Shown here in pieces: positions 14,018 to 22,068 of a stretch of 34,042 nt of DNA. The stretch's first letter is position 1, and each line of letters opens with the position of its first letter. A program made the position numbers and the translations under genes. This DNA is from Desulfitibacter sp. BRH_c19 (GTDB lineage Bacteria; Bacillota; DSM-16504; Desulfitibacterales; Desulfitibacteraceae). The notes under the pieces are model-generated. The model did not search any database. It was not told the DNA's origin and was given only the letters and a program-made list of their open reading frames with translations. The stretch spans positions 1 through 34,042 of the forward strand of contig LOER01000008.1 in the NCBI GenBank assembly GCA_001515945.1, in the 5' to 3' direction.

Positions 14018-14207
14018 GGTAACAGGTCCCCTAATGGGGATAATAGGGAAGCCCGTGGGGAATTGTTAAGAATTGTTCCTGAAACGGTGCGGACCCACCA
14101 CTGTAGTCGAGGAGTTTCTCAAATTGTCCACTGCTGGCAGTTGTATAAGTCTAGTGGGAAGGCTTGAGAAAATGATGATTCGTTAGCCAGGAGACCTGCC
14201 TGTTATC
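14018..14207 (+). ncRNA. Cobalamin riboswitch 2 (second of a tandem pair)
   Basis: P1 pairs GGTAACAGG (14018-14026) with CCTGTTATC (14199-14207). The core has ATAGGGAAGCC, CGGTGCGGACCCACCACTGTAG, CTAGTGGGAAGG and the B12 box AGCCAGGAGACCTGCCT (14185-14201). The sequence differs from riboswitch 1 throughout the peripheral stems, so the two are old paralogues or of separate origin. The decayed copy at 4081-4192 is most like this one. Confidence 0.93.
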
Positions 14208-14230
14208 TCGTATTCTTGTTGGATGATGGT

Positions 14231-14274
14231 AAAGTCCTCAACCAGAGTTTTATTTTGGTTGGGGACTTTTTATA
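14231..14274 (+). terminator. Expression-platform terminator of riboswitch 2
   Basis: Stem AAAGTCCTCAACCA / TGGTTGGGGACTTT, then TTTTATA. It ends 10 bases before the bzaA ribosome-binding site. Confidence 0.9.
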
Positions 14275-14298
14275 TTAAAAACCAAGGAGGTAAAAGCA

Positions 14299-15600
14299 AT
14301 GTCTTTATTAAGGAATGGTCAAAATGGTGTTGTTACCAAAGAAATGGAAGAAGTAGCAGCACAAGAAAAAGTCAGTCCTGAATTTATCAGACAGGGAGTA
14401 GCTGAAGGCAAGATAGTTATACTTAAAAATGCTAATCACAGTAATGCAGTTCCCCTGGCAGTAGGTGAAGGATTGCGAACCAAGGTAAGTGCAAGTGTAG
14501 GTCTATACGGGAAAGATGCAAGTATTGATCATGAATTGGAAAAAATCAAGGCTGCTGTTAATGCTGGAACAGATGCCATAATGGACCTAAGTGTAACTGG
14601 TGAGATTGATGCCATGCGCAAGGAAGTACTTGCTACTGTTTCTAAACCAGTAGGAACACTTCCGTTATATCAAGCAATGGCTAATGCCAGTAGAAAAAAT
14701 GGATCGCCTCTAAAGATGACAGTTGAAGACATTTTTGAAGCAATTGAAGCTCAAGCAGCCGAAGGAGTAGCTTTTTTGGCACTTCATTGTGGTACCACCA
14801 TGGATATAGTAGAACGTGCAAAGAGGGAGGGAAGAATTGATCCCCTTGTAAGCTACGGAGGGTCACACCTCATAGGATGGATGATACATAATCAAAGGGA
14901 AAATCCATTATATGAAAACTTCGATAGGGTTTTAGAGATTGCAAAGAAATACGATGTAACTTTAAGTTTTGCTGATAGTATGAGACCTGGCTGTCTCGCT
15001 GATTCTTTAGATGGTTCTCAGGTTCAGGAATTAGTAGTCCTGGGAGAATTAGTACAGAGGACAAGAGATGCTGGTATTCAGGTAATGGTTAAAGGTCCCG
15101 GACATGTTCCACTTAATCAGGTAAAAACAACAATTAAGCTTCAGAAGAGCCTTTGTAAGAATGCACCATATTTTGTATTTGGTCCCTTAGTAACAGATAC
15201 AGGTGTAGGTCATGATCACATAAGTGCTGCCATTGGTGGTGCAGTAGCCTCATGGGCTGGTGCAGACTTCATCTGTTATGTAACACCTGCTGAGCATATT
15301 GGAATTCCTAATACTGATCAGGTTCGAGAAGGAGTAGTGGCTGCTCGTATTGCTGCCCATTGCGGAGACTTGGCAAAGGGAATGCCAGGCGCTATAAATT
15401 GGGATCTTGAAATGTCCATTGCTAGGAAAGAACTTGACTGGGATAAGCAAATATCTCTTGCCATAGACCCTGGTACTGCACAAAGAATTTGGAAAGAGAG
15501 AAGCGATGACTTCTCATCCAAGTGTACCATGTGCGGACAATTCTGTGCTATGGAGATCATTTCACAATATTTAAATACTGATACTAAATATGGGTGTTAA
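14299..15600 (+). CDS. bzaA: BzaA-like 5-hydroxybenzimidazole synthase subunit (ThiC paralogue)
   Basis: 433 residues; ATG preceded by AAGGAGG. A ThiC-superfamily radical SAM protein: VKGPGHVPLN, TDTGVGHDHISAAIGGA and YVTPAEHIGIP are family hallmarks. In known anaerobes BzaA acts with BzaB to rearrange AIR (5-aminoimidazole ribotide) to 5-hydroxybenzimidazole, whereas ThiC makes the thiamin pyrimidine. The C-terminal cluster motif reads Cys409-x2-Cys412-x3-Cys416 (CTMCGQFC), one residue shorter than the CX2CX4C of ThiC. The long ThiC N-terminal domain is absent. First gene behind the two cobalamin riboswitches; the bzaA rather than bzaB label rests on gene order. Confidence 0.9.
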   Translation: MSLLRNGQNGVVTKEMEEVAAQEKVSPEFIRQGVAEGKIVILKNANHSNAVPLAVGEGLRTKVSASVGLYGKDASIDHELEKIKAAVNAGTDAIMDLSVTGEIDAMRKEVLATVSKPVGTLPLYQAMANASRKNGSPLKMTVEDIFEAIEAQAAEGVAFLALHCGTTMDIVERAKREGRIDPLVSYGGSHLIGWMIHNQRENPLYENFDRVLEIAKKYDVTLSFADSMRPGCLADSLDGSQVQELVVLGELVQRTRDAGIQVMVKGPGHVPLNQVKTTIKLQKSLCKNAPYFVFGPLVTDTGVGHDHISAAIGGAVASWAGADFICYVTPAEHIGIPNTDQVREGVVAARIAAHCGDLAKGMPGAINWDLEMSIARKELDWDKQISLAIDPGTAQRIWKERSDDFSSKCTMCGQFCAMEIISQYLNTDTKYGC

Positions 15601-15618
15601 TAGAAAGGGTGATAAATA

Positions 15619-16905
15619 ATGACTCAAATGTTAAATGCTCGAGCTGGGAAAATAACTGAAGAAATGGAAAAAGTGGCTATTCACGAAAATGTAGATGTGA
15701 AATTTATTCGTAAGGGTATCGCCGAGGGAACTATTGTTATACCAAAAAATAAGAACCGCGATCGTTCCAAGATTTGTGGAATTGGTGAGGGTTTAGATAT
15801 TAAGGTAAATGCTCTTATAGGAACCTCAAGTGATAGAGCTCAGGTTGAAATGGAAGCAAGAAAGTTGAAAGTTGCTGAAGAAGCAGGATGCAACTCCTTC
15901 ATGGATTTAAGTACTGGAGGAGATATAGATGGTATGAGAAGGCAGACCCTATCTTTGACAAATGTAGCTGTGGGAAGTGTACCTCTCTACCAAGCTGGAG
16001 TTGAAGCTATTCATAAATATGGTAGCGTAGTGGACATGAGACCTGATGATTTATTTCAAACAATTGAAAAACAAGCAGCTGATGGTCTAGATTTTATGGC
16101 TATTCATAGTGCCTTAAGTTTAGATGTCCTTAGAACCCTTCAAAAAACTGGCAGGGTTACTGAAGTTGTCAGCCGTGGTGGCTCCTTTTTAACAGGTTGG
16201 ATGTTTCATAATCAAAAAGAAAATCCTCTTTTGGAACAATTCAATCGCTTACTGGCTATTATGAAAAAATATGATGTAGTCCTTAGCGTTGGGGATGCAG
16301 TCAGACCAGGTTGTACTGCTGACTCTCTTGATCAAGTACAGCTCAAGGGGCTAATGTTAGCTGGCGATCTGGTAAAAAGAGCATTAGAGGCTGGAGTACA
16401 GGTTATGGTAGAGGGTCCAGGTCATGTTCCCTTAAATCATATTGAATCCACTATCCTTCTCCAAAAGAGACTCTGCTATAATGTTCCCTATTATGTTCTA
16501 GGATTTTTAGCTACTGACATAGCACCTGGTTATGACCATATTACTGGTGCAATTGGAGGAGCTTATGCAGCAATGTGCGGTGCTGATTTCTTATGTTACT
16601 TAACTCCTGCTGAACATTTGGGACTACCAAATGAAGAGGATGTTAGGGCAGGTGTAATGGCAACTAGAATAGCAGCTCATGCAGCAGATATTACAAGGGG
16701 AAGAAAAAAAGCATCTGATAGAGACTTACAAATGGCAAAAGCCAGGGTTTCCCTTGATACGGATAAGCAAATAGAACTTGCTATAGATTCTAATAGCTTA
16801 TTAGAAGCAAAAGCCATGGATACGGATAATGCTGGTTGTGATTGTGCTGTATGTGGTCCGGATTGTTCGGCTACCATTGCTGCCAAATACTTTGGCATGG
16901 CTTAG
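15619..16905 (+). CDS. bzaB: BzaB-like 5-hydroxybenzimidazole synthase subunit (ThiC paralogue)
   Basis: 428 residues; AAAGGGTGAT before the ATG, 18 bases after bzaA. It aligns with BzaA along the whole length: MVEGPGHVPLNHIE, GYDHITGAIGGAYAAMCGAD and YLTPAEHLGLP are shared. The C-terminal cluster is again CX2CX3C (Cys409, 412, 416: CAVCGPDC). Both paralogues are needed for 5-hydroxybenzimidazole formation in characterised BzaAB pairs, which use AIR and S-adenosylmethionine and need a [4Fe-4S] cluster, so the step is oxygen-sensitive. Confidence 0.9.
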   Translation: MTQMLNARAGKITEEMEKVAIHENVDVKFIRKGIAEGTIVIPKNKNRDRSKICGIGEGLDIKVNALIGTSSDRAQVEMEARKLKVAEEAGCNSFMDLSTGGDIDGMRRQTLSLTNVAVGSVPLYQAGVEAIHKYGSVVDMRPDDLFQTIEKQAADGLDFMAIHSALSLDVLRTLQKTGRVTEVVSRGGSFLTGWMFHNQKENPLLEQFNRLLAIMKKYDVVLSVGDAVRPGCTADSLDQVQLKGLMLAGDLVKRALEAGVQVMVEGPGHVPLNHIESTILLQKRLCYNVPYYVLGFLATDIAPGYDHITGAIGGAYAAMCGADFLCYLTPAEHLGLPNEEDVRAGVMATRIAAHAADITRGRKKASDRDLQMAKARVSLDTDKQIELAIDSNSLLEAKAMDTDNAGCDCAVCGPDCSATIAAKYFGMA

Positions 16906-16917
16906 CAGGTAAAACCT

Positions 16918-17661
16918 ATGGAATTCCTGCTGGCTCTTCAATTTTTAACACGACTACCTATAACAATTAATAAACCTGTAGATGGCAAAAATCTTGGACG
17001 CTCCATGGCATTATTCCCCATTGTAGGATTGATGGTGGGAGGTGCTACTGCAGCATTGCATTATATATTATCTCTTGTATTCCCATTACCTGTTAGTGAT
17101 TTAATCTCCATAATATTTCTTACTATTATTACAGGAAATATGCATCTTGATGGATTAATGGATACTGCAGATGGTTTCTTTAGTGGCAAACCCCTGGAAG
17201 CTGTCCTGGAAATTATGAAGGATAGTCGTGTAGGTTCACATGGAGCAGCTGCCGGCTGTCTGGCACTTTTGTCTAAGTTTATAATTTTAGGGCAAATACC
17301 TCCAGAGTTTAAGGTGTCAGCACTAGTACTGTTTCCAATTTTGGGACGCTGGGCGCAGGTATATGCTGCCTCCATCTATCCCTATGTAAGGACTGGACCA
17401 GGAAAGAGTTCTTTTACAAGCCATGTTGGGCTCCGGGAAATACTTATAGCTTCAGCATTTTCCATGGTTACAATTATTATTGTGCTGGGCTTTAAAGGCT
17501 GGTTTCTGGCAGCTACCACCCTGATTAGTACAGCTTTACTTGGTTTATATATCTCTAAAAAGATAGGTGGAATTACTGGAGATACACTAGGAGCTCTTAG
17601 TGAATTGATTGAGGTACTGGGCTTACTTGCGTTATGCTTTTTGTTTGTTAACTACTTTTAA
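16918..17661 (+). CDS. cobS: Adenosylcobinamide-GDP ribazoletransferase
   Basis: 247 residues, polytopic, usual length for CobS. Signature MHLDGLMDTADGFFSG, then IMKDSRVGSHGAAAG. The enzyme joins adenosylcobinamide-GDP to the lower-ligand riboside (phosphate) and so completes the cobamide in the cytoplasmic membrane. It starts 12 bases after bzaB. Its place in a lower-ligand operon fits the last step, with the new benzimidazole as substrate after activation by CobT, which is not in this window. The ribosome-binding site (CAGGTAA) is weak, suggesting coupling to bzaB. Confidence 0.95.
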   Translation: MEFLLALQFLTRLPITINKPVDGKNLGRSMALFPIVGLMVGGATAALHYILSLVFPLPVSDLISIIFLTIITGNMHLDGLMDTADGFFSGKPLEAVLEIMKDSRVGSHGAAAGCLALLSKFIILGQIPPEFKVSALVLFPILGRWAQVYAASIYPYVRTGPGKSSFTSHVGLREILIASAFSMVTIIIVLGFKGWFLAATTLISTALLGLYISKKIGGITGDTLGALSELIEVLGLLALCFLFVNYF

Positions 17662-17746
17662 CATTAAATTGATTTTCAGAATGCAGGAGTCAGGAGCCAG
17701 AATAGAATCAGAGACTTCTGACAAATTAGGTGTGGGAGGAGATTTT

Positions 17747-19135
17747 ATGTTAAGAGGATTCTTTAATGATAAACCCAGAGAAGAATGTGGTATATTTGGC
17801 GTCTATGCCCCCGGTATAAATGTGGCTCAACTAACATATTATGGCCTCTATGCATTACAGCACCGTGGACAGGAAAGTGCCGGCATTGCCATTTCTGACA
17901 GTAAAAATATTAATATTCATAAAGATCAAGGTTTAGTTGCTCAGGTTTTTAATGAAAATAACCTTAAAAAGCTAAAGGGTAGTATGGCTATTGGTCATGT
18001 TCGTTACTCAACTACAGGTGATAGTTCAATAGTAAATGCCCAGCCCATGGCATCTAAATTTTCTAATAATACTATTTGTCTAGCTCATAACGGAAATCTA
18101 ACTAATGCTACTGAGCTGCGTAACCAGCTGTGTAAGAGTAAAACTCTCTTTCGTACAACTAGTGATACTGAGGTTATACTGCACCTAATTGAGCAAAATA
18201 GTAAACATTCATTAACAGAAGCTATTAAAAAATCTATGAATCAGATTAAAGGTGCTTACTCCCTGACAATTATGACAGAAAACCAGTTAATTGGAGTAAG
18301 AGATCCTAAAGGTATGCGCCCTCTATGTTTAGGGGCCTTGGGAAAAGGTTATGTGCTGGCTTCTGAATCCTGTGCTTTAGACGCAGTTGGAGCAATATTT
18401 ATTAGAGATATAAATCCTGGGGAGATAATTACAATAGACAAATATGGTATTAAGTCCACTCAAGTCACACCTGCCAGGCACCGCAGTCTATGTATCTTTG
18501 AATACATTTATCTGGCTCGTCAGGACAGCATTATAGACGGGGAATCTGTAAATCAAGTACGTCGTAATTTTGGTAAAGCCCTGGCACAAGAATATTTAGT
18601 CAATGCTGATATGGTGATACCTGTACCTGATTCGGGAATCGCTGCTGCCCTGGGTTATGCAGAAGAGTCAGGTCTTCCTTATAAGGAAGGTTTAATAAAA
18701 AACAGATATGTAGGACGCACCTTCATTCAACCAGGTCAAAACCTGCGTGAACTTGGGGTAAAGCTTAAATTTAATCCTATAAAGGATATTTTAAAGGGTC
18801 AAAGAATAGTAATGGTAGATGATTCCTTAGTACGTGGTACAACATGTCGTCATATTGTAGAAATGCTTCGACAGATAGGGGTTTTGGAAGTACACCTACT
18901 GGTTGCTTCTCCCCCTATTCTCTGTCCATGCTATTACGGCATAGATATTGCCACACCTGAGCAGTTAGTAGCAGCACGTTACAGCCAGATGGAAATAAGA
19001 AAGTACATTGGAGTAGATAGTCTATACTATCTGAAACTAAACGGCCTTTTTGCTACTATGAAGGATCCTAAAGAAGAATTTTGTTCAGCATGCTTTAGTG
19101 GTGCTTATCACACAAAAATGGCAGAATCCATATGA
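17747..19135 (+). CDS. purF: Amidophosphoribosyltransferase paralogue (PurF) inside the bza operon
   Basis: 462 residues, started at the ATG at 17747 (GGGAGGAG upstream); an open frame from 17609 overlaps cobS without a signal. The first 13 residues look like the PurF propeptide, with Cys14 the glutaminase nucleophile (REECGIFGVY). PRPP loop: VMVDDSLVRGTTCRH. Four cysteines match the Bacillus-type [4Fe-4S] set: 249, 393, 446 and 449 (FCSAC). PurF makes phosphoribosylamine, the first committed step towards AIR, which is the BzaA/B substrate. Under the cobalamin riboswitches it would raise AIR supply only when cobamide is short. Whether another purF exists elsewhere is not visible. Confidence 0.95.
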   Translation: MLRGFFNDKPREECGIFGVYAPGINVAQLTYYGLYALQHRGQESAGIAISDSKNINIHKDQGLVAQVFNENNLKKLKGSMAIGHVRYSTTGDSSIVNAQPMASKFSNNTICLAHNGNLTNATELRNQLCKSKTLFRTTSDTEVILHLIEQNSKHSLTEAIKKSMNQIKGAYSLTIMTENQLIGVRDPKGMRPLCLGALGKGYVLASESCALDAVGAIFIRDINPGEIITIDKYGIKSTQVTPARHRSLCIFEYIYLARQDSIIDGESVNQVRRNFGKALAQEYLVNADMVIPVPDSGIAAALGYAEESGLPYKEGLIKNRYVGRTFIQPGQNLRELGVKLKFNPIKDILKGQRIVMVDDSLVRGTTCRHIVEMLRQIGVLEVHLLVASPPILCPCYYGIDIATPEQLVAARYSQMEIRKYIGVDSLYYLKLNGLFATMKDPKEEFCSACFSGAYHTKMAESI

Positions 19136-19198
19136 TGCGAGATCCAAGAATTGAGAAGTCAAGAGGCAATAAGTAAGAATCGAAAGGGGAAAATTAAG

Positions 19199-20737
19199 AT
19201 GCTTAAGTATGACCCCCAAAGCTCTGGTCCCCAGTATCTAGAAAATCTAGCTACCGGGTACTGGTTTTCAGAGGCACTATTTACAGCAATCGAACTGGAT
19301 ATTTTTTCTCTTCTTGATCCCCATGGGAAAAATACAGTTGAAATTGCCAAACAACTAGATTGTGAGTCTAAAGCACTTGAACGGTATCTATATGCGCTAT
19401 GCTCTCTAGGTCTGTTGAGTCAATTCGATAATATCTTTTTTAATACAAAGATTTCTTCTGAGTACCTTGTCAAAGGAAAAGAATACTACCAAGGGGATTC
19501 CATTCTTTGGCGTAAATACTTAACAGGTCATTGGCAGGGTCTTAGAAAGTGTATAGAAGCAGGTGGAAAGATTGATCTCTCCTCACCCCAATCTAATTCC
19601 AATGATTTAGCATCACGAATCAGAAAGTATATAAATGCCATGGATAATGTTGCCAGGATAAAGGTTAATGAAATTGTACCCATCTTTAAGGGTCTTCCCC
19701 TAAGTGGTAATATTTTGGATATAGGTGCAGGCTCAGGGGCTATTTCTGCAGGCTTTTTAAAAGAATTCCCGGATATGGAAGCTACCCTTGTGGATATTTC
19801 CCAGGTTTTGGACTATACAAAAGAACTCATGACAAGCCGGGAATTTACTGAAAATATTTCTTATTGTGAGACAAATATTCTAGAAAATTGGCATCTTAAA
19901 AAGGGTCAATATGATTTGGTTGTCCTCTCAAACATTGTTCATGCTTATTCAGAAAAAGAAATACAGCATATTTTAAAATGTTCTGTAAAATGTCTGAAAG
20001 CAGATGGCTTCCTGTTGGTACATGATTTCTTTTTGGAACACTTTCCTGAAAAGGCTACACTTTTTGATCTAAACATGCTTATCAATACATACAATGGTAA
20101 GGTTTTTGAGGGAAGTTGGCTTAGGCAGCAGGTAAGAAATTGTGGTCTTCATGCTTCCAACCTTATTTCACTAGAGACAGATACTGCTGTAATTATTGCA
20201 TCAGATAATAAGGAGAACTTGGAAAACCTTTGCTTAGATAAAACATCTGGTTTGATTAAGGAAATAGAGGGTCTGGGATTTAAGGAAGTCTATTCAGTTC
20301 CTATAGAATCCATTCATGTTCCTGACTGGACCCCTGTACACTGCCAGTTTGGATGTAAAAGCTTTGGAAAGCTTAGCTGTCCTCCTAATAGTCCATCTCC
20401 TGAAGAAACTAGAAATGTACTTAAGGATTATAGTCTGGCACTACTTCTGGAGGGGGAGCCTCCTACCAATAGCTTTCAAAAACTTGTTTTGCAAGCTGAA
20501 AAGAAAGCATTCAAGACTGGTTATTATAAAGCTTTTGCTTACTGGGCAGGGCCGTGTACACTTTGTGAAAACTGCAATACCCAGGGGCAATGCTTCAGAC
20601 CTGAAGATACTAGACCATCAATGGAAGGTGCAGGTATAGATGTCTTTGAAACAGTTAAGCGTGCAGAAATAGCACTACAAACCTTGAACAGTAAAAGTGA
20701 TTATTGTAAGTATTTTGCATTACTACTATTGGAGTGA
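19199..20737 (+). CDS. bzaC: BzaC-like O-methyltransferase fused to a DUF2284 domain
   Basis: 512 residues, started at the ATG at 19199 (AAAGGGG upstream). Residues about 10-95 are a winged-helix dimerisation domain and about 110-325 a class I SAM methyltransferase of the plant-OMT/acetylserotonin type: NILDIGAGSGAIS (about 170-182), LVDIS, and YDLVVLSNIVHAYSEKE. BzaC methylates 5-hydroxybenzimidazole to 5-methoxybenzimidazole. Residues about 350-512 are a DUF2284-like, probably metal-binding, domain with Cys382, 386 and 394 (CQFGCKSFGKLSC) and Cys453, 456, 459 and 465 (CTLCENCNTQGQC). The purpose of this domain is unknown. The last codons overlap the next gene's ribosome-binding region. Confidence 0.88.
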   Translation: MLKYDPQSSGPQYLENLATGYWFSEALFTAIELDIFSLLDPHGKNTVEIAKQLDCESKALERYLYALCSLGLLSQFDNIFFNTKISSEYLVKGKEYYQGDSILWRKYLTGHWQGLRKCIEAGGKIDLSSPQSNSNDLASRIRKYINAMDNVARIKVNEIVPIFKGLPLSGNILDIGAGSGAISAGFLKEFPDMEATLVDISQVLDYTKELMTSREFTENISYCETNILENWHLKKGQYDLVVLSNIVHAYSEKEIQHILKCSVKCLKADGFLLVHDFFLEHFPEKATLFDLNMLINTYNGKVFEGSWLRQQVRNCGLHASNLISLETDTAVIIASDNKENLENLCLDKTSGLIKEIEGLGFKEVYSVPIESIHVPDWTPVHCQFGCKSFGKLSCPPNSPSPEETRNVLKDYSLALLLEGEPPTNSFQKLVLQAEKKAFKTGYYKAFAYWAGPCTLCENCNTQGQCFRPEDTRPSMEGAGIDVFETVKRAEIALQTLNSKSDYCKYFALLLLE

Positions 20738-20742
20738 TGATT

Positions 20743-22068
20743 ATGCGTATACTGTTAATACAAGCTTTATCAATGGATGAAGCCTCATCTGAAAGGGTAT
20801 ATCCCATAGGGATTGTATCACTTGCTACTCATATTGAAAACAAGGGGTATCAGGTAGAGCTTCTAGATATGAATGTTGAGATAGACCCCTTTAGGGCACT
20901 AAAAGAGAAGATGGCCAGCTTTGAGCCTGAGGTAGTGGCAATATCACTTCGCAACATTGATCCTTTGGGAAATAAAACCAGCTCCCTCATTCCAAACTTT
21001 GTTGTTACTGTTCGTATGGTTGCAAAGCTTTTGCCAAAAACATGGATTATTGTAGGAGGTACTGGATTTTCTCTTTTCCCAGAACGTTTACTGCTGGAAA
21101 TCCCCGAAATCCACTATGGGATTGTAGGAGAAGCTGAAAATTCTTTCCCAGCACTACTTTCGTCTCTAGAAAAGCCATCATTCATAAAGGGATTATGTGT
21201 GCGCAAGGGCAACGAAGTAATTGTTACACCTCCCTCTATGGACTTTGATATGACAAATGACTATTTACAGCCGTCCAGGAAGCTGTTGGACCCAAGTCCC
21301 TACTTAAAAGCCAACAGTTATGTTCCTGTCATTGGAATTGAGACAAAGAGGGGATGCCCCTATAATTGTGCTTATTGTGTCTACCCTAACCTCCAGGGGA
21401 AAAAGCTGCGTTGTCGTACACCTGAAGGTGTTGTAGATGAAATTAAATTTTTAATTAAGGAATATGGTATCCATAGGTTTCACTTTAATGATCCTATTAT
21501 AAATGCTCCCTTTGGACACTTGGAACAAATTTGTGAGGAAATCCTGCGTAGAAAACTCAAAATCACGTGGGGTGGCTTTTTCCGAGAAGATAATATAACT
21601 GAAAAAAATGTAGCCCTTTTTGAAAGAGCAGGCTGTGAGTGCTTTGCCTTTTCCCCTGATGGACTTTGTCAAGAAGCATTAGATACTCTTAAAAAAAATC
21701 TTACTGAAGAAGATATTTTAAAAGCAGCCAGTTTAGTTGCTAAAAGTGATGTAATAAGTATTTATCATTTCATGGCAAATGTGCCCGGGGAAACAGACGA
21801 GACTGTTAGAAAAGGCGTTAAGCTTTTGGAACGCATCTATGACATACACTCTGTTAAGAGAAATTTAGGAACAATTATCCTTAATAATATTCGCATTCTA
21901 CCAGGTACACCTGTTGAAGCCATGGCCATAGAACAGGGATTTATAGAAAAGGATACAGACCTGCTTTATCCAACATACTACAATCCTACACCCTTTGATA
22001 AATTAAGATACAAGCTGGAAACACTTCATCTTTGTAAAAATGTATTCATGTGGCAGGAGGTCAAATAA
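20743..22068 (+). CDS. bzaD: Cobalamin-binding radical SAM protein, BzaD-like
   Basis: 441 residues from the ATG at 20743 (GGAG eight bases upstream, inside the end of bzaC). Residues 1-140 are a Rossmann-like cobalamin-binding domain (GIVSLATHIENKGYQVELLD, IIVGGTGFSLFPE) without the DxHxxG motif, so a base-off/His-off mode is likely. The radical SAM cluster is Cys205-x3-Cys209-x2-Cys212 (GCPYNCAYC). Such enzymes methylate unreactive carbons; in the bza pathway BzaD adds the ring methyl of 5-methoxy-6-methylbenzimidazole. The D label rather than E rests on gene order. The TAATG overlap with the next gene shows tight coupling. Confidence 0.85.
   Translation: MRILLIQALSMDEASSERVYPIGIVSLATHIENKGYQVELLDMNVEIDPFRALKEKMASFEPEVVAISLRNIDPLGNKTSSLIPNFVVTVRMVAKLLPKTWIIVGGTGFSLFPERLLLEIPEIHYGIVGEAENSFPALLSSLEKPSFIKGLCVRKGNEVIVTPPSMDFDMTNDYLQPSRKLLDPSPYLKANSYVPVIGIETKRGCPYNCAYCVYPNLQGKKLRCRTPEGVVDEIKFLIKEYGIHRFHFNDPIINAPFGHLEQICEEILRRKLKITWGGFFREDNITEKNVALFERAGCECFAFSPDGLCQEALDTLKKNLTEEDILKAASLVAKSDVISIYHFMANVPGETDETVRKGVKLLERIYDIHSVKRNLGTIILNNIRILPGTPVEAMAIEQGFIEKDTDLLYPTYYNPTPFDKLRYKLETLHLCKNVFMWQEVK

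Noticed and set aside
14299-15600. Calling the first ThiC paralogue a thiamin synthase (thiC)
   Set aside because: Two paralogues in tandem, cobalamin riboswitches rather than a TPP riboswitch, and a bzaC/D/E plus cobS context all point to benzimidazole synthesis.
17609-17746. An extended N-terminus for PurF
   Set aside because: It would overlap the end of cobS and bury the propeptide-Cys pattern; the ATG at 17747 has a strong ribosome-binding site.
20316-20639. A 107-codon frame inside bzaC
   Set aside because: It is a shadow in another frame of the conserved DUF2284-like domain.
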